From positions 8,804,001 through 8,868,000 of the forward strand of contig NZ_CP109499.1 of the NCBI RefSeq assembly GCF_036231965.1: DNA of 64,000 bases, written 5' to 3'. The notes beneath the pieces were generated by a model. It saw nothing but the letters and a program-made list of their open reading frames with translations, did not search any database and was not told where the DNA came from. This DNA comes from Streptomyces sp. NBC_01428. Its GTDB lineage: Bacteria; Actinomycetota; Actinomycetes; Streptomycetales; Streptomycetaceae. The number at the start of each line of letters is the position of its first letter. The first letter of the stretch is position 1. Shown piece by piece: positions 56,122 to 63,506 of the stretch. The translations under genes and the position numbers were made by a program.

Positions 56122-57284
56122 CGGGCGAGCCGACAGCGAGGGGGAAGAGCGACCTGGACCCGGTCGAACCGACCCCTCTTCGAGAGCTGACCACAGTGAA
56201 GCGCCCTGACATGTCACGTGACGCGCGACTGACCGCCTACAAGACGGTGTCCGAATCCCTGTCCTCACACAGTGATCACGCCCTGCAGCACCTCCTGGAC
56301 ACGGCCCTGCCGCTCGGGTCCGGCATCGGCGGGACGTCGGCGCTACTGGAAGTCGCCGGCACTCAGGTCTTCGTGAAGCGCGTATCGCTCACCGACTTGG
56401 AGAGGCGACCTGAGCACCTCCAGTCCACCGCGAACCTGTTCGGTCTGCCGGCCTTCTGTCATTACGGCGTCGGCACCATCGGCTCGCCGGGTTCGGGAGC
56501 CTGGCGCGAGCTCGCCGTACACACCATGACGACGAACTGGGTTCTCACAGCAGAACACGAGGGCTTCCCCCTGATGTACCACTGGCGGGTGCTGCCGGGC
56601 TCCACGCCGCTGTCCAAGGAACTGGCAGACGTCGAACGGGCCGTCGCATACTGGGATGACGCGCCCCAGGTGCGCCGCCGAATCCACGCCCTCCAGCAAT
56701 CCTCGACGAGCGTCGCACTGTTCCTGGAGTACATTCCGGAGAACCTGCACCAGTGGCTGGGCGTCCAGGTCGAAGCAGGGGACGGGACCACCGACCAGGC
56801 CGCCACCATGGTGGAGAGGGAACTTGAGGTCGGCACCTCGTTCATGCAGAGCCGCGGTCTCCTGCACTTCGACGCCCACTTCGGGAACATCCTGACCGAC
56901 GGTCGGCGTCTCTACTTCGCGGACTTCGGCCTCGCCCTTTCGTCCGACTTCGACCTGTCGCCGGAAGAGGCCGATTTCTGCGACCGGCATCAGTCATACG
57001 ACCGCTCCTACACCGCCACGTACCTGGTCAACTGGCTCGTCACCGCGCTGCACGGATACGCGAGGCAGGATCAGGAAGGCCGCTGCACCATGGTCCGGGC
57101 CTACGCCGAAGGCCGGCGCCCCGCAGGGATCCCCGACGCGACCGCGGCGATCCTTGCCCGTAACGCACCCATAGCCGTAGTGATGTCCGACTTCAGCCGC
57201 CGGTTTCAGCACCGAAGCAGGCGGACCCCTTACCCGCTGAGGCAGATTCAGCAGCTCAGCGGAGCACGACGCTCCTCTTTGTAG
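56118..57284 (+). CDS. Atypical protein-kinase-like protein coupled to the two-component system
   Basis: A 388-residue cytoplasmic protein whose ATG overlaps the histidine kinase stop (ATGA, 56118-56121). Kinase-fold landmarks: a glycine-rich loop LGSGIGGTSALLEV (66-79), Lys87 in VFVKRV, the catalytic loop LLHFDAHFGNIL (His250, Asp252, Asn257) and metal-binding DFG (269-271). HFDAHFGN is closer to aminoglycoside-phosphotransferase-like and atypical kinases than to HRDLKPEN. It has no membrane segment. It may phosphorylate a protein or a small molecule under control of the adjacent sensor. MSRDAR at residue 32 is a possible internal start. Confidence 0.8.
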   Translation: MTGEPTARGKSDLDPVEPTPLRELTTVKRPDMSRDARLTAYKTVSESLSSHSDHALQHLLDTALPLGSGIGGTSALLEVAGTQVFVKRVSLTDLERRPEHLQSTANLFGLPAFCHYGVGTIGSPGSGAWRELAVHTMTTNWVLTAEHEGFPLMYHWRVLPGSTPLSKELADVERAVAYWDDAPQVRRRIHALQQSSTSVALFLEYIPENLHQWLGVQVEAGDGTTDQAATMVERELEVGTSFMQSRGLLHFDAHFGNILTDGRRLYFADFGLALSSDFDLSPEEADFCDRHQSYDRSYTATYLVNWLVTALHGYARQDQEGRCTMVRAYAEGRRPAGIPDATAAILARNAPIAVVMSDFSRRFQHRSRRTPYPLRQIQQLSGARRSSL

Positions 57285-57469
57285 ATCAGGAGCAATGCCC
57301 GGGACTTGTGGATCGGCTCCAGGAGCCCACGGGAGAGGCGTACCTTCCGGAGTGATCCAGTGATGGTCACCGAGTGGCCCGCGTTCGCTGTGCGGGTCGG
57401 GAAGGCACGCCCGTGCTCAACGCAGTACCCGACGACCGTTCCAACCAGTTCGGCTTCTTGAGCAACGGG

Positions 57470-57673
57470 ATGGTCCGAGAGAGGGTCCGACGCGTGTTGG
57501 TCGGCGCTTTGAGGGCGGAAGTGAACCAGTACACAACCGAGTTGGTGGCTGAGACAGCTGATCACGGGAGGCAGCTGGTGCTCCGCAACGGCCTGCACGT
57601 GCCCCGGACCGTGGTTACTGAGGCCGGCCCGGTCGTGGTCCGGGCCCTGCGCGTGAACGACCACCGCGTCGAC
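57470..57673 (+). pseudogene. IS256-family transposase remnant
   Basis: One frame reads RRVLVGALRAEVNQYTTELV, HGRQLVLRNGLHVPRTVVTE and VVVRALRVNDHRVD, which matches the N-terminal part of IS256-type Mutator transposases (RNGxxxxRTVxTxAGxVxVxAPRVND). Similarity stops after RVND-x-RVD; the DDE catalytic part is absent. No terminal inverted repeats were found. It is a decayed fragment marking past insertion. Confidence 0.7.
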
Positions 57674-57739
57674 GGGGCTGTCCGCGGGCCTGCCCGGTTC
57701 GAGAACGGCGTCCCTGGTCGAGCGAGAGAGGGCAGCCGC

Positions 57740-58072
57740 GTGAGTGAGATTCCCCGTCCCGGCAGCGATTCCAGCAGCGTAGAACTGCAGATTGTCCGGG
57801 TCGTCGTCGCGTCCCTCGAACAGGCCACGGTCACTGTGCGCTGCCTGAGAGGACCGGTCCGTCGCGGTGCCCGCTTCGACCGGCTCCGCGGTTCAGCGCA
57901 GGCGATCGAACTGACGCTGACACAGGCCGTCATCTACGGGCATCGGGTGGCAGCACTGGACACGGGCCTCACCGCGTTCGTGACACTCCGAGGAGAAGGC
58001 GTTGAGCATCTGAAATCGGGCACCTTGGCCTCCGGGTGGCAGGTCATCGAAGGCGCCAACCCTTTGCCCTGA
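57740..58072 (+). CDS. Small beta-barrel protein, EF-Tu domain-2-like
   Basis: A 110-residue protein from GTG 57740 with GAGAGGGC upstream. IVRVVVASLEQATVTVRCLR, GPVRRGARFDRLRG and ALDTGLTAFVTLRGEGVEHL follow the pattern of the second beta-barrel domain of translational GTPases (G-x-V-x-x-G-x-x-[FV] and D-x-G-L-x-A-x-V). It is free-standing, not fused to a GTPase. The frame is continuous with the IS256 remnant upstream, but that is probably chance. Function unknown. Confidence 0.6.
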   Translation: MSEIPRPGSDSSSVELQIVRVVVASLEQATVTVRCLRGPVRRGARFDRLRGSAQAIELTLTQAVIYGHRVAALDTGLTAFVTLRGEGVEHLKSGTLASGWQVIEGANPLP

Positions 58073-58379
58073 CCCAGCGATCCACAGGGACTGACGGTCA
58101 GACCTGGACCAGCAGCCCTGCAGTCTTCGTACACCCCGCAGGCCGGGGGCAGACCGTCCGGCTGTCCTGCGCGAATCGAGCCCGTCGGTGTGCGGTTCGG
58201 GGGATGTAGGGGAGGTCGTCGGCGACGAGACGGCGCAGATCTGACTCGGTCGGTCTTCCCGTCCCGAGCGCGATGCTGACCGGCGGGACTGACCCGGCCA
58301 GAGGTTCCTTCGCAGAGGCCACTGTCGCCCTCCGATGGCGGCCGGATGAGGAGAGGTGCAGGCTGGAGGGATGTTCGCT
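58073..58379. other. Intergenic region, no gene recognised
   Basis: 307 bp. A minus-strand frame (58098-58322) reads LRRLVADDLPYIPRT and could be a fragment of a lost gene, but has no RBS or known family. No hairpin terminator was noticed. It should hold the promoter of the small gene at 58380. Confidence 0.4.
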
Positions 58380-58640
58380 ATGTCATGGGGGGCTGAGGGG
58401 ATCGCCCAGGCCTCCTCCGAGTTCCAGGATGTGGAGACGGCAGCTGATCTGTTGTGCGCTTCTGTAGAGCGAGCCGCCCTGTACGGAGTTTCGCAGGTTG
58501 AGGGAACGGCGTACCAGGACGCGGCGGAGATGCTGGCGGAGGGTATGCGCTCGGAGGGGCGAGCGGCCCTGTCGGCGGGGCGGGACTGGAGACAGGAGAG
58601 CGGCCCAGTCTGGGTCTGGCTGTTCCCTCGGCGCGCCTGA
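58380..58640 (+). CDS. Hypothetical small protein
   Basis: An 86-residue acidic protein. ATG 58380 lies 9 bases after GGAGGG; ATG 58371 and GTG 58356 are alternatives. It is mostly alpha-helical (FQDVETAADLLCASVERAAL, GTAYQDAAEMLAEGMRSEGR) and ends in WVWLFPRRA. No domain or membrane segment is seen. A strong hairpin follows the stop. Unrecognised but coding-like. Confidence 0.55.
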   Translation: MSWGAEGIAQASSEFQDVETAADLLCASVERAALYGVSQVEGTAYQDAAEMLAEGMRSEGRAALSAGRDWRQESGPVWVWLFPRRA

Positions 58641-58702
58641 GAGCGAATGCGCCGGACGACCGTGGCTTTGGCTGCCTGCGGTACGCGCCTGCCGCTGTGA
58701 CA

Positions 58703-58737
58703 GGGGGTGTGTGGCCCAGAGCGGGCCACACGCCCCC
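58703..58737. terminator. Bidirectional terminator hairpin
   Basis: 58703-58717 pairs with 58723-58737 (15 bp, one G-T) around a 5-base loop. It lies between the convergent small gene and the ECF41 sigma gene. Confidence 0.8.
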
Positions 58738-58773
58738 GGTCACCGAAAGGCGGTGATCATGTGAGGGCGCGTG

Positions 58774-59712
58774 TCACCGCGTCGTCCAGTGGCGGAGCTT
58801 TTCAGGGTTGCGTACCACCCAGATGTGTTTGATCCGGTCGTCGGCGACGTCGAAAGCGAACACCGTCACGATGGCGCCGTCCAACTCGGCCACCAGCCCG
58901 GGCTGCCCGTTGACCGTGCGTTCCAGGAACACCATGTCGCCCGGTCGGCGACAGGCGATCTCGATCCAGGCGCGAGCGACCTGCGGGCCGCCATGGATGG
59001 GGTGCGGGAAGGTCGGGGCGAGTCCGCCGCCGTCGGCGGTCGCGGTGACGTCGGGGTCGAGCAGGCCGATGAGAGCGTCGATGTCCTTCGCTTCCCATGC
59101 CTGCTTGAACTCCCGGACGATTGCGCCGCGTTGGGATGCCGGGACTGCGGGGGACCTTTGGGCCCGGACGCGACGCCGGGCCGAGGAGGCCAGCTGCCGG
59201 CAGGCGGCCGGAGTACGGCCGACGATCTCGGCCACCTCCGCGAAGGAGTGGCAGAAGACGTCGTGAAGGATGAATGCGACGCGCTCGGCCGGGGTCATCG
59301 ATTCGAGAACGACCAGGAACGCGAGGTTGATCGACTCGTCGAGGGTGACGTGCTCGGCAGGATCGACGGGGATGGCTCCGGCACGCCCGGCGCTCCATCG
59401 CGCGTGTTCCGGTAGCGGCTCCGGCAACCATTCGCCGACGTAGGCCTCCCGCCGGACGCGGGCGGAGCCGAGTTGGTTGAGGCAGATGCGGCTCACGACC
59501 GTCGTCAGCCAGGCACCGGGGGATTCGATGGATTCCCGCTCCTGCGGCGACATGCCGTACCAGCGGGTGTAGGCCTCCTGTGCGGCATCCTCGGCCTCAG
59601 CCAGGGAGCCGAGGAGCCGGTAGGCGATGGCGATGAGCTGACGCCGCTCCCGCATGATCGCGTCCAGTTCCGGATCGGACGGGCCGTCTCCGGGCCCGGA
59701 TCGGGTCGTCAT
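58774..59712 (-). CDS. ECF41-type RNA polymerase sigma factor
   Basis: A 312-residue sigma factor. Region 2 (about 25-95) has AYRLLGSLAEAEDAAQEAYT and region 4 (about 135-185) ends with HSFAEVAEIVGRTPAACRQL. The linker carries the ECF41 signature WLPEPLPE, and the C-terminal SnoaL-like domain (about 200-312) has DGGG and NPEKL (ECF41 consensus DGGGK and NPDKL). The C-terminal domain takes the place of an anti-sigma factor. ECF41 genes usually neighbour a carboxymuconolactone decarboxylase, oxidoreductase or epimerase; here the divergent neighbour is an LUD-domain protein, which is unusual. Confidence 0.93.
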   Translation of the reverse strand: MTTRSGPGDGPSDPELDAIMRERRQLIAIAYRLLGSLAEAEDAAQEAYTRWYGMSPQERESIESPGAWLTTVVSRICLNQLGSARVRREAYVGEWLPEPLPEHARWSAGRAGAIPVDPAEHVTLDESINLAFLVVLESMTPAERVAFILHDVFCHSFAEVAEIVGRTPAACRQLASSARRRVRAQRSPAVPASQRGAIVREFKQAWEAKDIDALIGLLDPDVTATADGGGLAPTFPHPIHGGPQVARAWIEIACRRPGDMVFLERTVNGQPGLVAELDGAIVTVFAFDVADDRIKHIWVVRNPEKLRHWTTR

Positions 59713-59754
59713 GTTGCCGACGCCTCCCTCGGTTCATATCTGCCTACACCAACC

Positions 59755-59820
59755 CGACAAGACAGCCACCCGGAATGTGAGGCGAGGCGGCGCCTCACAC
59801 TCGGGCACCCTGTCTTGTCG
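59755..59820. repeat. 66-bp imperfect palindrome upstream of the sigma gene
   Basis: Outer arms CGACAAGACAG (59755-59765) and CTGTCTTGTCG (59810-59820) are perfect. Inner arms TGTGAGGCG (59776-59784) and CGCCTCACA (59791-59799) are perfect and share the same centre (59787.5). The 10-bp stretches between them match at 4 of 10 positions. Arms in total match 24 of 33. It could be nested operators for the divergent sigma and LUD genes or a decayed mobile-element end. Confidence 0.8.
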
Positions 59821-59829
59821 AACTCCTGA

Positions 59830-59869
59830 GACGACATCATCCGGCGGTTGACGACATCATCCGGCGGTT
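59830..59869. repeat. Perfect 20-bp tandem duplication before the LUD gene
   Basis: The unit GACGACATCATCCGGCGGTT occurs at 59830-59849 and again at 59850-59869 with no mismatch or gap. The second copy ends a few bases before the RBS AGGAAGG of the LUD gene, so the duplication extends its 5' leader. Confidence 0.95.
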
Positions 59870-59888
59870 CAGGAAGGACCAAAACGTC

Positions 59889-60518
59889 ATGACTACTCCG
59901 TCGCCGACACCATCGTTCGCCGACCCGGCACCCGCCCAGCGTCTGGAACGGGCGACCGCGGCGCTGAACGCGCACGGCTTCACCGCGGCGATCCTCGATG
60001 ACGCCGCCGCCGCTCGTACCCGCGTCAAGGAGCTGATCCCGGAGGGCGCCGTCGTGTTCACCGGCGCCAGCGAGACGCTCCGCCTGTCCGGGATCGAGGA
60101 GGACATCAACGCGGGCGGGCGGTACGAGGCCATCAAGCCCCGTGTCCTGTCCATGGACCGTGCCACTCAAGCCGACGACATCAGGCGCCTCCTCGCCAGC
60201 CCTGACGTGGTCGTGGGCAGCGTTGCGGCTCTCACCGAAACAGGCTCCCTCGTGGTGGCCTCGGGCAGCGGAAGCCAATTGCCCGCCTACGCCGGCGGTG
60301 CCGCGCGGGCGATCTGGATCGTCGGTGCGCAGAAAGTGGTACCCGACCTCACGACCGCACTGCAGCGCGTACAGGATCACTGCCTCCCCCTGGAGAGCGC
60401 CCGCACCCGGGAAGCGTACGGCCGCCCCAGCGCCGTCAACCGTCTCCTCATCCTCAACGCAGAACACCAGCCCGGCCGCGGTACCGTCCTGCTCCTGCGC
60501 GAAGCGATCGGTTTCTGA
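59889..60518 (+). CDS. LUD-domain protein (LutC/YkgG-like)
   Basis: A 209-residue protein. RBS AGGAAGG is 9 bases before ATG. LUD-domain features: VVFTGASETLRLSGIEEDI, VVVGSVAALTETGSLVVASG and GAARAIWIVGAQKVVPDL. LutC is a subunit of the lactate-oxidising LutABC complex, but lutA and lutB are absent here, so this is an orphan paralogue whose substrate may differ. It is divergent from the ECF41 sigma gene across the palindrome and duplication and may be its target. Confidence 0.88.
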   Translation: MTTPSPTPSFADPAPAQRLERATAALNAHGFTAAILDDAAAARTRVKELIPEGAVVFTGASETLRLSGIEEDINAGGRYEAIKPRVLSMDRATQADDIRRLLASPDVVVGSVAALTETGSLVVASGSGSQLPAYAGGAARAIWIVGAQKVVPDLTTALQRVQDHCLPLESARTREAYGRPSAVNRLLILNAEHQPGRGTVLLLREAIGF

Positions 60519-60688
60519 TCCTCAGAACTCCTCCAGCGTTGTCGGTACGGAGACACGGGGACGGGCCTCACACGGGACCGCCCTCGGTGACATCGCGCGT
60601 CAGTCACCTGCGCTCTGCCCGCTGGGCCCTGATCGCACCGACGGCGGAAAGCCCTTGTTGACCCCGCCTCGAAGGAGAGTCGATATCC

Positions 60689-61108
60689 ATGTCGGAGCGT
60701 CTCCAGCGCAACCAGTCGGTCATCGACGAGTTCCGCAGCGCCGGCGGAATCGTGGGCGGCGACTTCGAGGGAGTACCTCTCTTGTTGCTGACCACCACAG
60801 GCGCCCGCACCGGGAAACCGCGCACGACCCCGTTGACCTACCTACGAGACGGACACCGCCTCGTGGTCTTCGCCGCCAACGGCGGAAGAGAGAAGCACCC
60901 GGCCTGGTACCACAACCTGTTCGCCGACCCCTCGGCCAGAGTTGAAATCGACAGCGACACCTACGCGGTGACAGCGACCGAGATCGGCGGCGCCGAGCGG
61001 GAACGCCTCTGGGACCGGCAGTTGGAGCACACGCCCTACTTCGCCGACTTCCAGGACCGGGCAGGACGCCGCACACCCGTCCTCGCTCTGGCACGGACCA
61101 CCGACTGA
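60689..61108 (+). CDS. Ddn-like F420-dependent nitroreductase/quinone reductase
   Basis: A 139-residue split-barrel protein of the deazaflavin (F420)-dependent nitroreductase family. Typical residues: LLLLTTTGARTGKPRTTPLTY (G-x-x-T-G-K-x-R-x-x-P-L) and VVFAANGGREKHPAWYHNL. RBS GAAGGAGAG before ATG 60689. In mycobacteria such enzymes reduce menaquinone and activate nitroimidazoles. Not obviously in an operon; the LUD gene ends 170 bp upstream. Confidence 0.92.
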   Translation: MSERLQRNQSVIDEFRSAGGIVGGDFEGVPLLLLTTTGARTGKPRTTPLTYLRDGHRLVVFAANGGREKHPAWYHNLFADPSARVEIDSDTYAVTATEIGGAERERLWDRQLEHTPYFADFQDRAGRRTPVLALARTTD

Positions 61109-61227
61109 ACCAGCCGAACGGTGAGGGCTGCTTGCCACGCCTTGCTGGTCGGCATCCGCTCCACGGTGGTGTGCTGGGCGACCGCGGCGTGCGCGCGTGC
61201 CTCGGCGATGCCTTCGACGACTGCTGA

Positions 61228-62349
61228 TCAGTTGATCGTGCGGCGGATCGCGACGACGGCGGCGTCGTCGTTGAGGTGACCGTGAACGTGGGCTCGCAGA
61301 TCGTCTCGCAGGTGACGCAGCAACTGGTCCGGTTCGTTTCCGGTCCATCGCGGGGCTCGTTCGGCGAAGGGGTAGAAGTGGCCGACTGTGTTGCGGGCTT
61401 CGATGACACCGTCTGTGTAGAGCAACAGGAGGTCGTCGACCGCGAAGGGGAAGGTCTGGATCTCGTAGGAGGTGATGCCGAAGGTTGCGCCGAATCCGAT
61501 CGGGAGGTGGCTTGCCTCGGTGGTGAGCGGGGTGAGGTGTCCGCCGCGAAGGAGGAGCGGGGGTGGGTGTCCGCAGGTGATGACGTGGACGACGGGTTCG
61601 TCGTCGGGGATGTCGAGCAGCGTGGCGGTGGCGAAGTCCTCGTTGGTGTCCGGGTCTTCGTGAGCTCGCCATTGGCCGGCGTCCCAGCGGAACGCGGCGT
61701 CCAGGTGGACGGCGAGCTGGGGGAGGGTCGCCTGCCGATGGGCGGCTGCGCGGAAGGCGCCGAGCAGGAGAGCGGAGTTGTTGATCGCGGCCAGGCCGTT
61801 GCCGCGGACGTCACCGATGAGGAGCCGCGTGCTGCCGTGGGCGGTTCGGGCGGCGGCGTACAAGTCCCCGCCCAGGTCGGCCTCTTCCGCGGCGGGGATG
61901 TACATCCCGGCGATGCGCAGCGGGCCGGCGTGTGTGGGCAGCGGCTGCAACAACACACCCTGCGCGACCGCGGCCACCGATCGCACCTGCTCCAGCTGGC
62001 GCTCGCTGCGGTCGCGCACCACGCAGATGAAGACGCATACGACGGAGACGACGATCAGGGCGGCGATCTGGGCCTGGATGTTGGCGGTGGCCAGGTCTCC
62101 TCGGATCGCGCCGATCAGCACCTGGGCGGCCACTGCGAGGCCTCCCATGAGCGCCGTCATCCGGGCTCCGGCGAACGCGACCGTGATCGCGGGCGCTGCC
62201 ACCAGTAGCGGACCGAGATGGATGTGCTCGGGACTCAGTACATCCACCACACAGACCGCGATGATCAGTCCCACGGGGATCGCCACCAGGGCCGGTGCGT
62301 GCCCCGGCCGCCAAGAACGTCGCGGGTCCGGTCCCGGTCGAAAGGTCAT
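61228..62349 (-). CDS. Membrane PP2C phosphatase, SpoIIE/RsbU type
   Basis: A 373-residue protein. The N-terminus has three or four membrane helices (about 22-110), a short linker helix (RDRSERQLEQVRSVAAV), then a SpoIIE phosphatase domain: ADLGGDLYAAA and LLIGDVRGNGL (metal-binding Asp-Gly), ITCGHPPPLLL, LLLYTDGVIEARN and NDDAAVVAIR. Such enzymes dephosphorylate anti-sigma-factor antagonists and release alternative sigma factors. ATG 62349 follows GGTGGGAG; ATG 62376 is an alternative. No antagonist or anti-sigma gene is adjacent. Confidence 0.9.
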   Translation of the reverse strand: MTFRPGPDPRRSWRPGHAPALVAIPVGLIIAVCVVDVLSPEHIHLGPLLVAAPAITVAFAGARMTALMGGLAVAAQVLIGAIRGDLATANIQAQIAALIVVSVVCVFICVVRDRSERQLEQVRSVAAVAQGVLLQPLPTHAGPLRIAGMYIPAAEEADLGGDLYAAARTAHGSTRLLIGDVRGNGLAAINNSALLLGAFRAAAHRQATLPQLAVHLDAAFRWDAGQWRAHEDPDTNEDFATATLLDIPDDEPVVHVITCGHPPPLLLRGGHLTPLTTEASHLPIGFGATFGITSYEIQTFPFAVDDLLLLYTDGVIEARNTVGHFYPFAERAPRWTGNEPDQLLRHLRDDLRAHVHGHLNDDAAVVAIRRTIN

Positions 62350-62594
62350 GAACCAAAGCTCCCACCTGCCTGGCATTCAAGGACGTGCGCCGCTCCGAGG
62401 ACCGGTTCGATCACCCTGAGACGCAGGCCGGCCGGGCCGCACAGTCGCAACGCGGGGACGGCGAGCGGCGTGCGCTGGCCCGGCGGCCGGCCCCTCTGCG
62501 GAAGACCTTCTCCGTAAGAGGCTGGTCAAGTGCGTCGGGCAGCGGTCCGTCTACAGGTGAGCACGCGGGTCGGCGAGGAAACGGACAACGCAAC
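62350..62594. other. Intergenic region, no gene recognised
   Basis: This stretch holds the promoter of the SpoIIE-type gene on the minus strand. Plus- and minus-strand frames here are Arg/Gly/Pro-rich and look like shadow frames. No repeat or operator was seen. Confidence 0.4.
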
Positions 62595-62630
62595 GGCGCC
62601 GCCTCCCCGTGGGACCGGGAGGGCAGCGCC
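62595..62630 (-). terminator. Terminator of the small peptide gene
   Basis: GGCGCCGCCTCCCC and GGGAGGGCAGCGCC pair with one mismatch around an 8-base loop. On the minus strand it lies 20 bp after the stop of the 19-residue peptide gene. Confidence 0.65.
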
Positions 62631-62649
62631 GCGCTGGTATCCGACGGAG

Positions 62650-62709
62650 TTACACCAGCCAGCCGACGAAGTGGACGAGGCCGGCGAGGATGTCGGTGAG
62701 CAGGTTCAT
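62650..62709 (-). CDS. 19-residue hydrophobic peptide
   Basis: A tiny gene encoding MNLLTDILAGLVHFVGWLV. A full Shine-Dalgarno (AAGGAGA) lies 9-10 bases before ATG 62709, and a hairpin follows the TAA stop. The peptide is one amphipathic or membrane helix with a single Asp and His; its charge is near zero. It is too small for standard gene callers. Size and composition recall membrane-active type I toxin or regulatory peptides, but I do not recognise a family. Confidence 0.6.
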   Translation of the reverse strand: MNLLTDILAGLVHFVGWLV

Positions 62710-63014
62710 GGTGAAACGATCTCCTTGCGATGATGCATGTGTGTGGGACCAACACCCCGGTCCTGTATGGGACAGGGACCAGGTGCGCATCAGCTACGTT
62801 CTGCAGCACGTCGCTTGCACTCCGTAAGCATCGGTGTTCGTGCAGGCCTCACGCAATTTCTGACGCCACGATCACCTGTTCGTGCGAACAACTGCGCGCC
62901 TGTTCGTATCGGAGCCTCTTCACCATGCCGAAGCGGCCGTGCCACACGCTTGATGAGGGGGATGGAGACGCCCCAACGGAACAGACACGCACCAGGGTGA
63001 GAAATACTCTTCCG
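62710..63014. other. Intergenic region between peptide gene and GNAT gene
   Basis: 305 bp that should contain divergent promoters. An imperfect dyad GGTCCTGT/ACAGGGACC lies at about 62759-62780 in front of the peptide gene. No clear -35/-10 pair was found, and no other gene. Confidence 0.4.
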
Positions 63015-63506
63015 ATGAGGTCACGTACTTTCCCGACCAGCCAACCGATCACGATTCGGAGGGCTGTCGCACGGGATGCCAAACGACTCACCCGGATCGT
63101 GCGTGGCTCAAGCGCCTACCAGGGGGAGTACGCAGGCGCAGTCGCGGGCTATCGAGTCGGTCCCGATTACATCGAGGCCCACCGCGTCTTCGTGGCCGTC
63201 TCCACCGACGAGGACGAGGGAGGCCGGGTCCTCGGGTTCTACTCGCTCGTCCTTGCTCCGCCGGAGCTCGACTTGTTGTTCGTCGCCGACGAGGCGCAGG
63301 GGCGGGGTATTGGAAGGCGGCTCATCGAGCACATGAAGAACGAGGCTCGTGCCGCCGGGCTAGACCGCCTCAAGGTTGTGTCGCATCATCCCGCCGAGGA
63401 CTTCTATCACCGCGTCGGCGCGGTCCGGACCGGGACTGTGCTCGCGAATCCGCCCGCCGTTCCGTGGGACCGTGCAGAGTTCGAGTTTCGCATTCCCTCG
63501 GAATGA
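63015..63506 (+). CDS. GNAT-family N-acetyltransferase
   Basis: A 163-residue acetyltransferase. ITIRRAVARDAKRL is the usual GNAT start; LDLLFVADEAQGRGIGRRLI holds the acetyl-CoA-binding R/Q-x-x-G-x-G/A motif; HHPAEDFYHRVGAVRTG is motif B. ATG 63015 is preferred to the longer upstream frame, which is not GNAT-like. Its stop overlaps the start of the next gene (ATGA at 63503-63506). Substrate unknown. Confidence 0.9.
   Translation: MRSRTFPTSQPITIRRAVARDAKRLTRIVRGSSAYQGEYAGAVAGYRVGPDYIEAHRVFVAVSTDEDEGGRVLGFYSLVLAPPELDLLFVADEAQGRGIGRRLIEHMKNEARAAGLDRLKVVSHHPAEDFYHRVGAVRTGTVLANPPAVPWDRAEFEFRIPSE

Noticed and set aside
57374..57739. One continuous protein joining the IS256 remnant to the 57740 gene
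   Set aside because: The two halves match unrelated families and a good GTG with RBS starts the second, so the joint frame is taken as chance.
62385..62699. 104-residue plus-strand ORF opposite the peptide gene
   Set aside because: Arg/Gly/Ser-rich with no domain; the SD, ORF and terminator signals point to the minus-strand peptide instead.
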